Numbered from the stretch's first letter, positions 1 to 7,898 are shown. The stretch: 18,832 nt of DNA from Candidatus Krumholzibacteriia bacterium (GCA_016744275.1 JADGEP010000020.1:1-18832), one strand, 5' to 3'. Numbers and translations are program-made. Notes: a model not told the origin generated them from the sequence alone.

Positions 1-502
1 TACGCCCGATATCAGCGGGAACCACCGGCGGTCGCAGGCGGATGAAGTCCGGGTGGTCAGCCAAGGAGGCCCACTCAGGCCCGGCAAGCCGCTTTTCCAG
101 GTTGGGCAAGCCACTCTGCACCGCCAGGGCCCGGTTGAGATAGGTCATGGCCTTGTCGGCCTGATCCAGCCGGGCACTGTTGGCAGCGATCTCAATCAGG
201 GCGTGGCCCAACAGAAATCCGACCCGCACGCAGTTTTCCAGGGCATCGCTGGAGGCCTCGAATTTTTCCATTTTGGCCAAGGATTGGCCGAGTCGCCAGG
301 AGTAGTGCCCGGCGTCGGGATTGCGCTGGCTCAGTTCGATGTAAAGGCCGCGGGCGCGATCCCATTGTTGGGCTTGGTAGGCGGCGTCGGCCTCGCCCAT
401 CATGCGATAGGTTTCGGCGCCGCGGGTGCCGGCGTGGGTTGTGCTGCTCAAGAGTGTGAGCATCATCGCCAAGGCCAGCAACCCTGAGTTGAGTTTCTTC
501 AT
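1..502 (-). CDS. Secreted TPR-repeat protein, N-terminal part (runs off the left edge)
   Basis: Reading the minus strand from ATG at 502 gives an open frame of 167 codons to the window edge, so the C-terminus is missing. Residues 1-24 form a signal peptide (MKKLNSGLLALAMMLTLLSS then TTHA), so the product is exported. What follows is helical and TPR-like: residues 28-60 (ADAAYQAQQWDRARGLYIEL), then SWRLGQSLAKMEKFEASSDA, then YLNRALAVQSG. It ends in a WASLADHPDFIRLR segment, similar to the closing helix of many TPR solenoids. The start is supported by a Shine-Dalgarno GGGAG six bases upstream, in a leader (CCGGGAGACC) nearly identical to that of the peptidase gene at 3121. It lies 90 bp after the AraC-type regulator on the same strand. 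TPR proteins bind other proteins; no partner or enzymatic domain can be named from the visible part. Confidence 0.8.
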   Translation of the reverse strand, partial: MKKLNSGLLALAMMLTLLSSTTHAGTRGAETYRMMGEADAAYQAQQWDRARGLYIELSQRNPDAGHYSWRLGQSLAKMEKFEASSDALENCVRVGFLLGHALIEIAANSARLDQADKAMTYLNRALAVQSGLPNLEKRLAGPEWASLADHPDFIRLRPPVVPADIGR

Positions 503-528
503 GGTGGTCTCCCGGATGGGGTCAATGA

Positions 529-557
529 GTGATACGCACCCACTGTAAGTCGCCCAA
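529..557 (-). promoter_or_regulatory. Weak candidate promoter for the TPR gene
   Basis: On the minus strand TTGGGC (552-557) and TATCAC (529-534) are separated by exactly 17 bp, and would start transcription about 20 bp before the ATG at 502. The match to sigma70 consensus is only partial (3/6 and 4/6), so it could be chance. If real, the TPR gene can be expressed apart from the regulator and peptidase genes upstream. Confidence 0.25.
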
Positions 558-592
558 AACAGGAAATCGTCCCGCTTTGGAAACTGAGACCA

Positions 593-1741
593 CTAGTTTT
601 TGTGAGCCTGCCGGTACTGCAGTGGAGTGACGCCTTCAGTCTCCTTAAAAACCCGATTAAAGACCGCTTTGCTGTTGAATCCCGCCTCCAGCGCCACCGC
701 GAGGATCGTTTTGTGGGCGTTCTGCGGCACGATGAGACCGGTTTTGACCTCGGCGAGACGGTACCCATTGATAAAACTGCGAAAGGTGAGGCCCAAACAT
801 TCGTTGGTCACCTGAGACAGATGGTGCGGCGTCACTTTCAACTGCCGGGCCAAATCTTCGGCCTTCAATTCATTGTCGAGGTAGGGTTTTTCAGTGGTCA
901 TGAAATCCTGCAGGGATGCCAACAACAAAATCTTGTCTTCTTCTGTGAGAGACGAAGTTCCGTATTGCGCCTGGGGTTTGACCCGAATCCGGGCCACTGC
1001 TTCTTCCTGAATTTCATTGAGCACAACCGGATGCCGAATCACCACGACCGCCACGCCGAAGACGAAAAATATCGCCGCCAGGTGAGTGATGAAGTCGACC
1101 GTATTCATGAAGGGCAGTTGGAAATGGGCCAGTAGGAACCCAGCACCCGAAATGCCCAGGGCGACCAGGAAGTAGGTCGTCAAGAGACGCAAGGCCGCGA
1201 CTTGCTGCAGCCCCGAATGATCGCCGGAAGCGGCCATGGCGCGGGAGAACGCAGTCAATTGCCGTCGGGCCCAGATCAGGTAAAAAACGAACACCGCGCC
1301 CTTGGACCAGCCCATGAGACTGACCAGAAACGGTTTCTGGCCGGCCGGGTTGGACAGCGGCAGGTGAGTTCGGAGCGCGTCGAGGCCGCCGGTGAGCAAG
1401 AGAAACATAATGCCGAAGGCTAGGTATCCCGCCGGCAGCAAATGCCAGAAATCGGCTTTGGAAAATTGGCTTTTGATCGTCGTCAAGCGCTGCACATAGA
1501 TCAGCAACAGCGGGCCCATGGCGGTTGACAGCGCCTGGGCGATATAGAATACAGGATAGACGAAACCCGTCTCTTGCCGTTGCACCAAATACGAAGCAAA
1601 CAGCGGCAGGCAGAAAACGATCAGGAATCCCGCAAGCCACCGGTTCGCTTTTTGGTGAGGGCTGCGGGCAAAGGCCAGAATCAGGGCCAGAAACAGGCCC
1701 TGGATGACACCAGTAAGTAGAATAGCAGGCAACATGGACAT
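593..1741 (-). CDS. AraC-family transcriptional regulator with seven-helix membrane N-terminus
   Basis: This 382-residue protein begins with about seven hydrophobic segments (roughly residues 4-25, 32-53, 61-87, 98-122, 138-160, 184-207 and 215-238), so its N-terminal half should sit in the inner membrane. The C-terminal ~110 residues are an AraC-type double helix-turn-helix: one helix pair around EDLARQLKVTPHHLSQVTNE, then FRSFINGYRLAEVK, then the second pair with the family signature AVALEAGFNSKAVFNRVFKE and GVTPLQYR. Such proteins sense a signal at the membrane while the DNA-binding domain stays cytoplasmic; the ligand is unknown. It starts 9 bp after the stop of the peptidase gene, with AGGGAAAG as ribosome-binding site, so the two are almost certainly co-transcribed. 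It may regulate the peptidase or the TPR gene. The family call is firm; the signal and targets are not visible. Confidence 0.92.
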   Translation of the reverse strand: MSMLPAILLTGVIQGLFLALILAFARSPHQKANRWLAGFLIVFCLPLFASYLVQRQETGFVYPVFYIAQALSTAMGPLLLIYVQRLTTIKSQFSKADFWHLLPAGYLAFGIMFLLLTGGLDALRTHLPLSNPAGQKPFLVSLMGWSKGAVFVFYLIWARRQLTAFSRAMAASGDHSGLQQVAALRLLTTYFLVALGISGAGFLLAHFQLPFMNTVDFITHLAAIFFVFGVAVVVIRHPVVLNEIQEEAVARIRVKPQAQYGTSSLTEEDKILLLASLQDFMTTEKPYLDNELKAEDLARQLKVTPHHLSQVTNECLGLTFRSFINGYRLAEVKTGLIVPQNAHKTILAVALEAGFNSKAVFNRVFKETEGVTPLQYRQAHKN

Positions 1742-1750
1742 GAACTTTCC

Positions 1751-3121
1751 CTACCGGCGCTGTGGGGCGCCCAAAATGGATTCTCCGATGGCTCGTTCGG
1801 CCGCCGTCGCGTCGGCGCGTTCGCTGATGTAGAACTCGTCCATCATGGTATCGACGCGCAGTCCGGCCTTGCGGGCGTAGGGGTTCACATCAAGCGAGCC
1901 CGACCCTTCGGTATGCTCGGCAAAAAATGCGGCCATGAATTCATCCAGGCCACGTTCGTTGGCGGTGGCCTCGCGAATGGTGACGTCCAGGGCGAAGCCA
2001 ACCAGCGTGCCACCACCATAAACCAACATGCGGTTGCGGTGTTTGTTTTTGCCGGCTTCGCGCATGTTTTCTTCGATGCCCATCATCATGCGGGACAGGA
2101 GAAAACGGCGCTGCGAGTTTTCCAGTTTTCGGAAAATGATATCGCGGCTGTCAAGGCCTTCACGGCTGCGGATCAACAACGTGATGTAATCGGTGAAGCC
2201 TTCCTTGAACCACTCTTCGAGCTGGGAGGTGGGGGCCATGGAGTGCCCGTTCCAGAAGTGCACCAATTCGTGGGTGATACCATGGCCCCAGACCACGGCG
2301 CTGGTTTCGTCAGCCTCGCCTTTGATCAACATCGAGTAACTGTCGCTGAAGGCGCCACCGTCGCTGCGGTCGCTCTGGCTGATGACCGCCAGGTATCGGT
2401 TCTTCAGAGGCATGCCGCCAAACATACGCCGGGCAGCCGGAAGAACAGGCTCCATGGTCGCAACAACCAGATCGCGCTTCTGCCACAGGTTTTCGGTCAG
2501 TACCAGGGTGAAGGTGAAGCCGTCCAGGACCAGGGTTTCTTCACGGTGGGTACCGACGAAGAAACAATTGCGGATCAAGGTATTCAGGTCGGGAATCTCA
2601 TACAGCTTGCCCGATCGATCCCACGGTGCGGATGCATGCCAGTCTTCAGGCAGATCAAAAACAACGGTCGCCGCCGTATCGTTGCTGGTTCCCGGTATGA
2701 TGAAAAGGGATGAGCCGGTAAAAAACAGGCCGTCGTCGGTGCGGTAGGCCATTTCATCGATGCCTGCGTTCCAGTCGTAGTCGCCGTGGGCGAGTCGCAC
2801 GCGGTAGCACAACGTCACCCGTTCGCCAGCGGTGACATCGGCCAGTTTCCAATCTCCCATGCCGAGGTCTGTGACTTCGATATGACGACCGTCAGCGCCC
2901 GTCACGGTAATGGCTTCGACCAGATCGGCCTGGCCGTTGATCAGCTGCGGCGAGCCGTGCACGATCATGGCGATGACGTCGCCCTGGAGCGTCAACTGCG
3001 CTTCGACGGCAATACTGGTCGCGGTGGGCGAAGGCATGGTGACCACATACTGCGACGGGTCTGCCGCCCCGGCGATGGTCGCCAGGAGGCTGAGCAGGCA
3101 AACAACGGCAAGGGTTCTCAC
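1751..3121 (-). CDS. Secreted zinc metallopeptidase, gluzincin type (M61/M1-like)
   Basis: The frame opens further upstream, but I place the start at GTG 3121. It is preceded by GGGAG at good spacing and directly opens a signal peptide (VRTLAVVCLLSLLATIAGAA), giving 456 residues. The active site is visible: HELVH at residues 284-288, then exactly 18 residues, then Glu307 inside EEWFKEGFTDY. This HExxH-x18-E spacing defines gluzincins, with two His and a Glu binding zinc and the HE glutamate acting as general base. The sequence around it (HELVHFWNGH, WFKEGFTDY) is closest to M61 glycyl-aminopeptidase-like enzymes, but no PDZ domain is seen and the protein is shorter than typical M61. The N-terminal ~200 residues are probably beta-rich and substrate-binding. 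It should act in the periplasm or outside. Substrate is unknown. It is first in an apparent operon with the membrane AraC-type regulator. Confidence 0.85.
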   Translation of the reverse strand: MRTLAVVCLLSLLATIAGAADPSQYVVTMPSPTATSIAVEAQLTLQGDVIAMIVHGSPQLINGQADLVEAITVTGADGRHIEVTDLGMGDWKLADVTAGERVTLCYRVRLAHGDYDWNAGIDEMAYRTDDGLFFTGSSLFIIPGTSNDTAATVVFDLPEDWHASAPWDRSGKLYEIPDLNTLIRNCFFVGTHREETLVLDGFTFTLVLTENLWQKRDLVVATMEPVLPAARRMFGGMPLKNRYLAVISQSDRSDGGAFSDSYSMLIKGEADETSAVVWGHGITHELVHFWNGHSMAPTSQLEEWFKEGFTDYITLLIRSREGLDSRDIIFRKLENSQRRFLLSRMMMGIEENMREAGKNKHRNRMLVYGGGTLVGFALDVTIREATANERGLDEFMAAFFAEHTEGSGSLDVNPYARKAGLRVDTMMDEFYISERADATAAERAIGESILGAPQRR

Positions 3122-3345
3122 GTGGGTCTCCCGGGAATGGTGAAAGATGGACAAAAACAATTGGGGACTTGTTGACTCTCTGATACATAGACGAGCGGAC
3201 CGGCGGAAGGTTGCTTGAGACTGCTGGGTCCGATGAGTCCGGCGAGGGCGGCAACCAAACCTCAGCAATTGCGTATGCGCCTAGATCCACCAAGCCATCA
3301 ACAGATTGGTTTCACGCCGCATATCGGAAAAAGAAAGCCGTCTCC

Positions 3346-3960
3346 ATGCCCGCCAAAAGAATGAACATTGAACGATACCTGGCCATCGTGGCGACGGTAG
3401 TGGCCTTGATTTCGGTGATGATCGCCGTCTGGGAAGGGGCCGAAATGCGTTCTCACAACCGGCTTTCCGTCAAACCGATGCTGATCTTCAACAAAACATA
3501 CACGGTCACAAAAACGGTCGACGAGCCGGATCAGATTGTGATGACTCTCAGCGCGGTCAACAGCGGCATGGGCCCGGCCATTGTCAGCGATCTGGACCTG
3601 AACATTGTCGGTGCTGACGGCGGAAAAACTCCCTTCGAAAACTGGAACACGGCGCTGACGGCTGCCGGATACAGCGGCCTGATTTTGATCACATCGGATA
3701 TTGGCGTGGGCGGTGTGATCGAAAAGGGAGACGAAACAGTTTTGGTATCACTGGAGTGGAACGACGGTGACTATGAGCGGTTGGATTTCCGCATGGGCTA
3801 CGAGTCGATCTACGAAGAAGAATTCAACAACAGCGCACCGGATCTCCTGGACAGCACGGCATCGACGGCAGCCACGGCATCAGCGGCGGCTGATACTCAC
3901 CGCACCAAAACAACCCGCCCCACAGTCCGCACCCCGGCCCATTCCCCGACCGCCAAATAG
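3346..3960 (+). CDS. Single-pass membrane protein of unknown function
   Basis: I do not recognise a named family. From ATG 3346 the protein has 204 residues: a short basic start, one transmembrane helix (about residues 9-30, YLAIVATVVALISVMIAVWE), then a soluble domain. It carries WEGAEMRSHNRLSVKP after the helix and AVNSGMGPAIV at about residue 69-79. I have the impression that this combination recurs in unnamed bacterial membrane proteins with a helix followed by an immunoglobulin-like sandwich; that is recollection, not a search. The last ~35 residues are low-complexity (rich in Ser, Thr, Ala, Pro). The frame is open back to 3211; ATG 3346 is chosen because an AAGAAAG stretch lies about 9 bp upstream, while ATG 3361 is also possible. 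Its 3' end overlaps the convergent gene by 64 bp. No operon partner. Confidence 0.6.
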   Translation: MPAKRMNIERYLAIVATVVALISVMIAVWEGAEMRSHNRLSVKPMLIFNKTYTVTKTVDEPDQIVMTLSAVNSGMGPAIVSDLDLNIVGADGGKTPFENWNTALTAAGYSGLILITSDIGVGGVIEKGDETVLVSLEWNDGDYERLDFRMGYESIYEEEFNNSAPDLLDSTASTAATASAAADTHRTKTTRPTVRTPAHSPTAK

Positions 3961-6911
3961 ACTCCGGATGCCATGGCTTTCCCGCCGTCATCCCGTCCAT
4001 CCCAAAACGCGCGGTAAGATCCGGCCGGTCGCCAGGCATCAACCAAGGTGCGCACCACGGCGCCGCGCACGTCGATCACCCGCATGACCACCCGCGTTGC
4101 GGCGGGTAAATTGTAGCGGACAACCGTCCCCGGGTTGGCCGGGTTGGGCACGATTTCCAATTCCCGCACCATGCGCGTGGCGTGCTCGTCATCGTTGACC
4201 ACTGCCGAAACCGTCCCGCCCAGGGGCACTTCCCGGTCCGGCCAATCTTCCACACTCACCGCTGAGAATACTTGAATCTCACTCAATCCCACACCGTGCC
4301 CCGCCAGTGGCAGGATGTCCAGCTGAACCGATTGCGCAGTCACCGGCTGGTCCAATACCAACCAAAATCCATAGGCCAGGCGCCCTTGGGCCGGCAAATC
4401 CGCATATTCCCCGGATCGCGAATAACCCCAATCGAGGTGATCACCAGGCGGGTTCCAGATGTCGTCGTGTTGAATCACGCCAAGGGCAGTTGAGGCCCCG
4501 CCCGCATCCAATCCATAAGCGGTGATCGTGCCGGCGTGCCCAAAACTGGCGTTGGGTTGATGGGTGGTCACCCGCAGGGCGCGCACCGTCTGCTCGCTGC
4601 CCAGATCAACCGTCACGGTGAGGGGCGCGTCGCCCTCCCAGTACGCCACTTGGTTTTGCACCAGGGAAGATGTCTGGTAGGGAGTGGGAGGAATGATCAC
4701 GCCGTTGGTCAGCTCGGTGCCACCGGTATCCGGATTGAGCGCGGCAGCCGGGCGCGACACCGTGTACGGTTTTCCCAGAGCCATATCATCGAGCCACTCA
4801 GCCGAAATCTTGATCTTGTCGACGCCCGCTCCGGTGCCCACGTCCTCACCGTCACTGTATCCTTCAATGGTGCTGCCGTTGGCCAAGCGCGTCCGGACCC
4901 AGTTCATGGTGGGATCGCGGTAGCCATCCACGTTGATATTCCAGTCGTCGGCCACGGCTGCCACCCGCCGCGTGTACTCGCGGGTCACGTCGCCCTGCAC
5001 CCGATGTTCGGTCCAACACCAGGTCACTTCCACGGGTGCAAAATTTGGTTCGTGCGCAGTGTGATGCACTTGCATCAGGGCATCCTGCAGGCCGGTGCTC
5101 ATGGTCGAAGCGTCTACTGAACTGCGCATATCGTATTGCATCCAGATGGAGCGTTTGCCGCCGTGCAAATATTCCGGTGTGGCGTAAAGGCGCGCGTCCC
5201 AGGTGGGGGCGGTGTTGGCATCAAAGACGTCGGCGGTGTGGAAGGTTTGCCCATCCCATGAATAGCGCAGCCGCACTTGATCGCCGGTACCGCTGTAGCG
5301 GGTCAGGAAGCTACCGCCAAAGGTGGCGCCGAGCACATCGCTGGGAGCATCGACGCGCCAGGTGACGATTCCCGGCACGCCGCCGGTGGTGGGCGCCACG
5401 ATGGCCGACGAGTAGCCTTTGGGATTGGTCTGCGATGTGAGGCCGCTGTAACTGTCGGCCGAATGGGTCCAGTGGTATTGGGCACCTTCGTGCAGCGAGG
5501 GTTGCAGGGTGAGGGTTTCCTGCGGCGGGCCGGCAGCAAAACGCACCCGGTTGGCGCCCCGCTGCAATCGCGGCAGAGTCTTGGCATTGACCTGGGTGAT
5601 AGCGGTGATCCGCAGGTCATCCAGGCCACAATCCTGCCGGGATGAATCTGGTGTAAGGCGTGCCCGTACAATCACTTCAAAGGCCCCGCCAACAAGTGTT
5701 GAGGGCAGGTCATGCCATCCGGCAAAGGAGCCCGCGGGGGGCGAAACGATGGTGGTCCAGGTGCAACCGGCATCGCGCGATAACTCGAGCACCACCTGGT
5801 CGCCGCTGCCCCGTTGGCCCGCCAGATAAACCTGAGCCGAAGTGAGCACGTTGGCGCCGTCGACTTTGACGACGGCCAAGGCTTCGTTGGCGCCATCAGC
5901 TGGGCGCAGCGCGGGCCCGTTGCCACCGTCGTCATTGCGGTGCACAAAACCCGTGAGCTGATGCCAGCCACCCCGCACATCGGCGCGGCTGAAATCCGCG
6001 GCGATTTCCCAACGCCCGTTGCCGCGAATGTTGGTATTGGGAAAGTAGGAATCGTTGGGGTCGTTGTCGCGGTGAGTCACGCGCGAAAATTCTGCACCGC
6101 TGCCCAACTCTTCCCAATAACGAGTGTAGGTTTGTCCCTCACGCACATGCAAACGATTGCGCCAGCCACGCCGGATGTGGGTGAAATCTTCCTGCACCGT
6201 GAAGCCGGCAATGTAGGAGTCGGCGCCGTTGCGCAGGGTGCGTGAAAACCCGATGGGATTGTCGCAGGCCTTGCGGTAGCCACTGGGGAAACCGAGGTTG
6301 CCCGCCTGTCTTGGATCGGGCGGGTTGGTCATGCATTCGGCGGTGGTGTGATAAAGATATAGGTGGCCCGATTCGGCGGTGGTATCGCCCCAATGGGTGG
6401 ACAACTCGCAACTGCCGGCCGCGGCGATGTCAGCGCAAGAGGCGATCGCGCCATCATGACGCCGCACATAGACCACCATCGACGAATCAAACATGTGCCA
6501 GGTTGCGCCCGCATCCCACGATACTTCGGCCACGGTGTGATCGCTCAACTCGACATAGCGATGGCGCCAGTGACCGCCCATGGCCTCGGCAAAAGATGTG
6601 AAGTACGACGATTTATAACCGCAGTTGGAGTTGGGATAACTGCCGTAAAATTTCATGGCATCCCAGAGCGGCACGCCGTCTTCATAGGTGACGCTGGTTT
6701 GCAACTGGCTGCGCACCATCCAGCGCCATAGGGCAACGGCCTGATCCTCCGGGTCGTCCCAGGCACTGGTGGCCGTGGCGACAAAATCCTCAAGGGAGAC
6801 ATAGTCCGGCGTGCTGTCGGTGTAGAGATGGATGTCGTGCACCGAGGCGGTCGCGGTCGTGGCGGCGATGAGAAAGCCGGTGGTGAGGGCGCGGCGGAGG
6901 ATTTTCATCAT
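3897..6911 (-). CDS. Secreted multidomain protein with transglutaminase-like fold and FlgD-like C-terminal domain
   Basis: A 1004-residue protein. Residues 1-23 are a signal peptide. Around residues 40-145 is a transglutaminase/protease-like core: Cys97 in SNCGYKSSYF, His125 in SDHTVAEVSWDAG and Asp142 in TWHMFDSSM reproduce the order and spacing of the Cys-His-Asp triad, so it may be catalytically competent (peptidase or cross-linking). A long beta-rich middle follows, with one segment (about 755-800, LTVTVDLGSEQTVRALRV) resembling an F5/8-type C carbohydrate-binding sandwich. The last ~85 residues are a FlgD-like Ig domain (EIVPNPANPGTVVRYNLP, then DGRDDGGKAMASGVYLA), often a sorting or anchoring tail in FCB-type bacteria. 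ATG 6911 is followed by a second ATG; no strong Shine-Dalgarno is seen, but a good promoter lies upstream. Probably acts at or beyond the cell surface. Substrate unknown. Confidence 0.85.
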   Translation of the reverse strand: MMKILRRALTTGFLIAATTATASVHDIHLYTDSTPDYVSLEDFVATATSAWDDPEDQAVALWRWMVRSQLQTSVTYEDGVPLWDAMKFYGSYPNSNCGYKSSYFTSFAEAMGGHWRHRYVELSDHTVAEVSWDAGATWHMFDSSMVVYVRRHDGAIASCADIAAAGSCELSTHWGDTTAESGHLYLYHTTAECMTNPPDPRQAGNLGFPSGYRKACDNPIGFSRTLRNGADSYIAGFTVQEDFTHIRRGWRNRLHVREGQTYTRYWEELGSGAEFSRVTHRDNDPNDSYFPNTNIRGNGRWEIAADFSRADVRGGWHQLTGFVHRNDDGGNGPALRPADGANEALAVVKVDGANVLTSAQVYLAGQRGSGDQVVLELSRDAGCTWTTIVSPPAGSFAGWHDLPSTLVGGAFEVIVRARLTPDSSRQDCGLDDLRITAITQVNAKTLPRLQRGANRVRFAAGPPQETLTLQPSLHEGAQYHWTHSADSYSGLTSQTNPKGYSSAIVAPTTGGVPGIVTWRVDAPSDVLGATFGGSFLTRYSGTGDQVRLRYSWDGQTFHTADVFDANTAPTWDARLYATPEYLHGGKRSIWMQYDMRSSVDASTMSTGLQDALMQVHHTAHEPNFAPVEVTWCWTEHRVQGDVTREYTRRVAAVADDWNINVDGYRDPTMNWVRTRLANGSTIEGYSDGEDVGTGAGVDKIKISAEWLDDMALGKPYTVSRPAAALNPDTGGTELTNGVIIPPTPYQTSSLVQNQVAYWEGDAPLTVTVDLGSEQTVRALRVTTHQPNASFGHAGTITAYGLDAGGASTALGVIQHDDIWNPPGDHLDWGYSRSGEYADLPAQGRLAYGFWLVLDQPVTAQSVQLDILPLAGHGVGLSEIQVFSAVSVEDWPDREVPLGGTVSAVVNDDEHATRMVRELEIVPNPANPGTVVRYNLPAATRVVMRVIDVRGAVVRTLVDAWRPAGSYRAFWDGRDDGGKAMASGVYLAVGEWAGVRTVGRVVLVR

Positions 6912-6960
6912 GGCGGTTCTGCAACTTCAGTCTGGGCGAAGAAGGTGAACACGGTCACCG

Positions 6961-6989
6961 ATTGTAGTAAAGGCGAGTGATCTCATCAA
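6961..6989 (-). promoter_or_regulatory. Sigma70-type promoter for the transglutaminase-like gene
   Basis: Minus strand TTGATG (6984-6989) and TACAAT (6961-6966) are separated by 17 bp, matching consensus at 4 and 5 of 6 positions. Transcription would start near 6954, giving an untranslated leader of about 43 bases before ATG 6911. Position, spacing and match all fit, though this is inspection only. Confidence 0.5.
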
Positions 6990-7026
6990 CCTTTGCTTGG
7001 TCGAGCGGCATATTCTCATTTGTTGC

Positions 7027-7053
7027 AATATAGGGTTGATTTGGTCCTATATT
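7027..7053. promoter_or_regulatory. Perfect 8-bp inverted repeat, candidate operator
   Basis: AATATAGG (7027-7034) and CCTATATT (7046-7053) are exact inverted copies separated by 11 bp. The 27-bp dyad covers the -35 box and most of the spacer of the plus-strand promoter at 7036-7064, the place where a dimeric repressor would block RNA polymerase. There is no T-run, so it is not a terminator. No cognate regulator can be named. Confidence 0.4.
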
Positions 7054-7064
7054 TGCGGTATGAT
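7036..7064 (+). promoter_or_regulatory. Sigma70-type promoter for the small secreted protein
   Basis: TTGATT (7036-7041) and TATGAT (7059-7064) are separated by 17 bp, matching consensus at 4 and 5 of 6 positions. Initiation near 7071 would leave a leader of about 74 bases before ATG 7145. The promoter overlaps a perfect inverted repeat, suggesting regulation. Confidence 0.5.
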
Positions 7065-7144
7065 ACCCCAACAACATGAGGCAAGGTGTGACAATTTGCC
7101 CGATACAACTTCAGTTCGACATCTAGCAGCCGGGGGAAACCAAA

Positions 7145-7870
7145 ATGAACGCCAAGATTCTCGCCCGAATCTTTATATTGAGCCTTAGCTTGATGACCGC
7201 AGTGGCCGCAACGGCAACGACCGTTGAGGATTTCTCGAGTGAACCAGCCGGCGCCGTGGTGGCCGGTGCGATGCCCGGAGGGGGCACCGACGGTGGCACT
7301 CATTTTACCGACTTCACTTTGTCAGTGACCAATACCGGTGGGGGACCCAGTTCAGCCATCATTTTCGACTCCAGCAATCCTACCGGTGGAGATTCGGATC
7401 TGGGCACGCCCAATAGCGCCTTTGGCGGACCGGGCGTGGGCTCCGGTGGCCAATCCGGCGCTGGTGTGAACAACCAATCGTGGGGCAACCTGCTGATCTG
7501 TGCCGAAGACATCGTCGATGGCAACAGTGACGGCCTGGTGGATGATCCCGACGATGAAGCCGGTGGCTGCACCTTCGTTTTTGAGTTCGACTATGTCGTG
7601 GACTTGAAACGGATCGTTCTGGTGGACATCGATTCCGAGTCCGTTGACTACAATTCCTTCGAATTTGGCGTTTTTATCGCCGGTGACGAAGGCGTCGACT
7701 TGGGCAACAACTCCATACAGGAAATCGACCTGACGGCCTTGTACAGTGTCGATCGCCTGGAGATTGTCTTCAGTAGCAGCGGCGCCATCGCCGAACTGGA
7801 GTTCACCGAAGCGGCCGTGCCGACCGAGAAAGCCTCTTGGGGTTCGGTGAAGGCTCAGTTCCGCAAGTAA
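7145..7870 (+). CDS. Small secreted acidic protein of unknown function
   Basis: 241 residues starting with a clear signal peptide (about residues 1-24) and preceded by a strong GGGGGAA ribosome-binding site. The mature part is very acidic and rich in Gly, Asn and Asp. It has a glycine-rich stretch with DSSNPTGGDSDLGTPN, then an Asp-rich loop DGNSDGLVDDPDDE that looks like a calcium-binding motif, then beta-strands (FVFEFDYVVDLKRIVLVDID). This architecture recurs in secreted choice-of-anchor or PEP-CTERM-type proteins, but no PEP-CTERM tail is present. Instead it ends in TEKASWGSVKAQFRK, a short basic C-terminus unlike the acidic body, which could be a tag. It has its own promoter with overlapping dyad and its own strong terminator, so it is monocistronic. 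Function unknown; an extracellular or surface role is inferred from the export signal. Confidence 0.8.
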   Translation: MNAKILARIFILSLSLMTAVAATATTVEDFSSEPAGAVVAGAMPGGGTDGGTHFTDFTLSVTNTGGGPSSAIIFDSSNPTGGDSDLGTPNSAFGGPGVGSGGQSGAGVNNQSWGNLLICAEDIVDGNSDGLVDDPDDEAGGCTFVFEFDYVVDLKRIVLVDIDSESVDYNSFEFGVFIAGDEGVDLGNNSIQEIDLTALYSVDRLEIVFSSSGAIAELEFTEAAVPTEKASWGSVKAQFRK

Positions 7871-7898
7871 AATTGGCGAAAATCGGAAGTTCTATCGA

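Noticed and set aside
53..487. Plus-strand open frame of 144 codons at the left edge
   Set aside because: It is antisense to the TPR gene, has no Shine-Dalgarno, and its composition (Gly/Val/Ala/His-rich) is that of a shadow frame.
3224..3260. Segment resembling a hammerhead ribozyme core (CCGATGAGTCCGGCGAGGGC followed by GGCAACC)
   Set aside because: The stem II-like pairing is present, but the invariant core differs: CCGATGA instead of CTGATGA and GGCAA instead of GAAA. No flanking helices I and III with a cleavage site were found.
3211..3345. Upstream extension of the membrane protein to ATG 3211
   Set aside because: The extra 45 residues are polar and would precede the membrane helix without any ribosome-binding site; the shorter start is more plausible.
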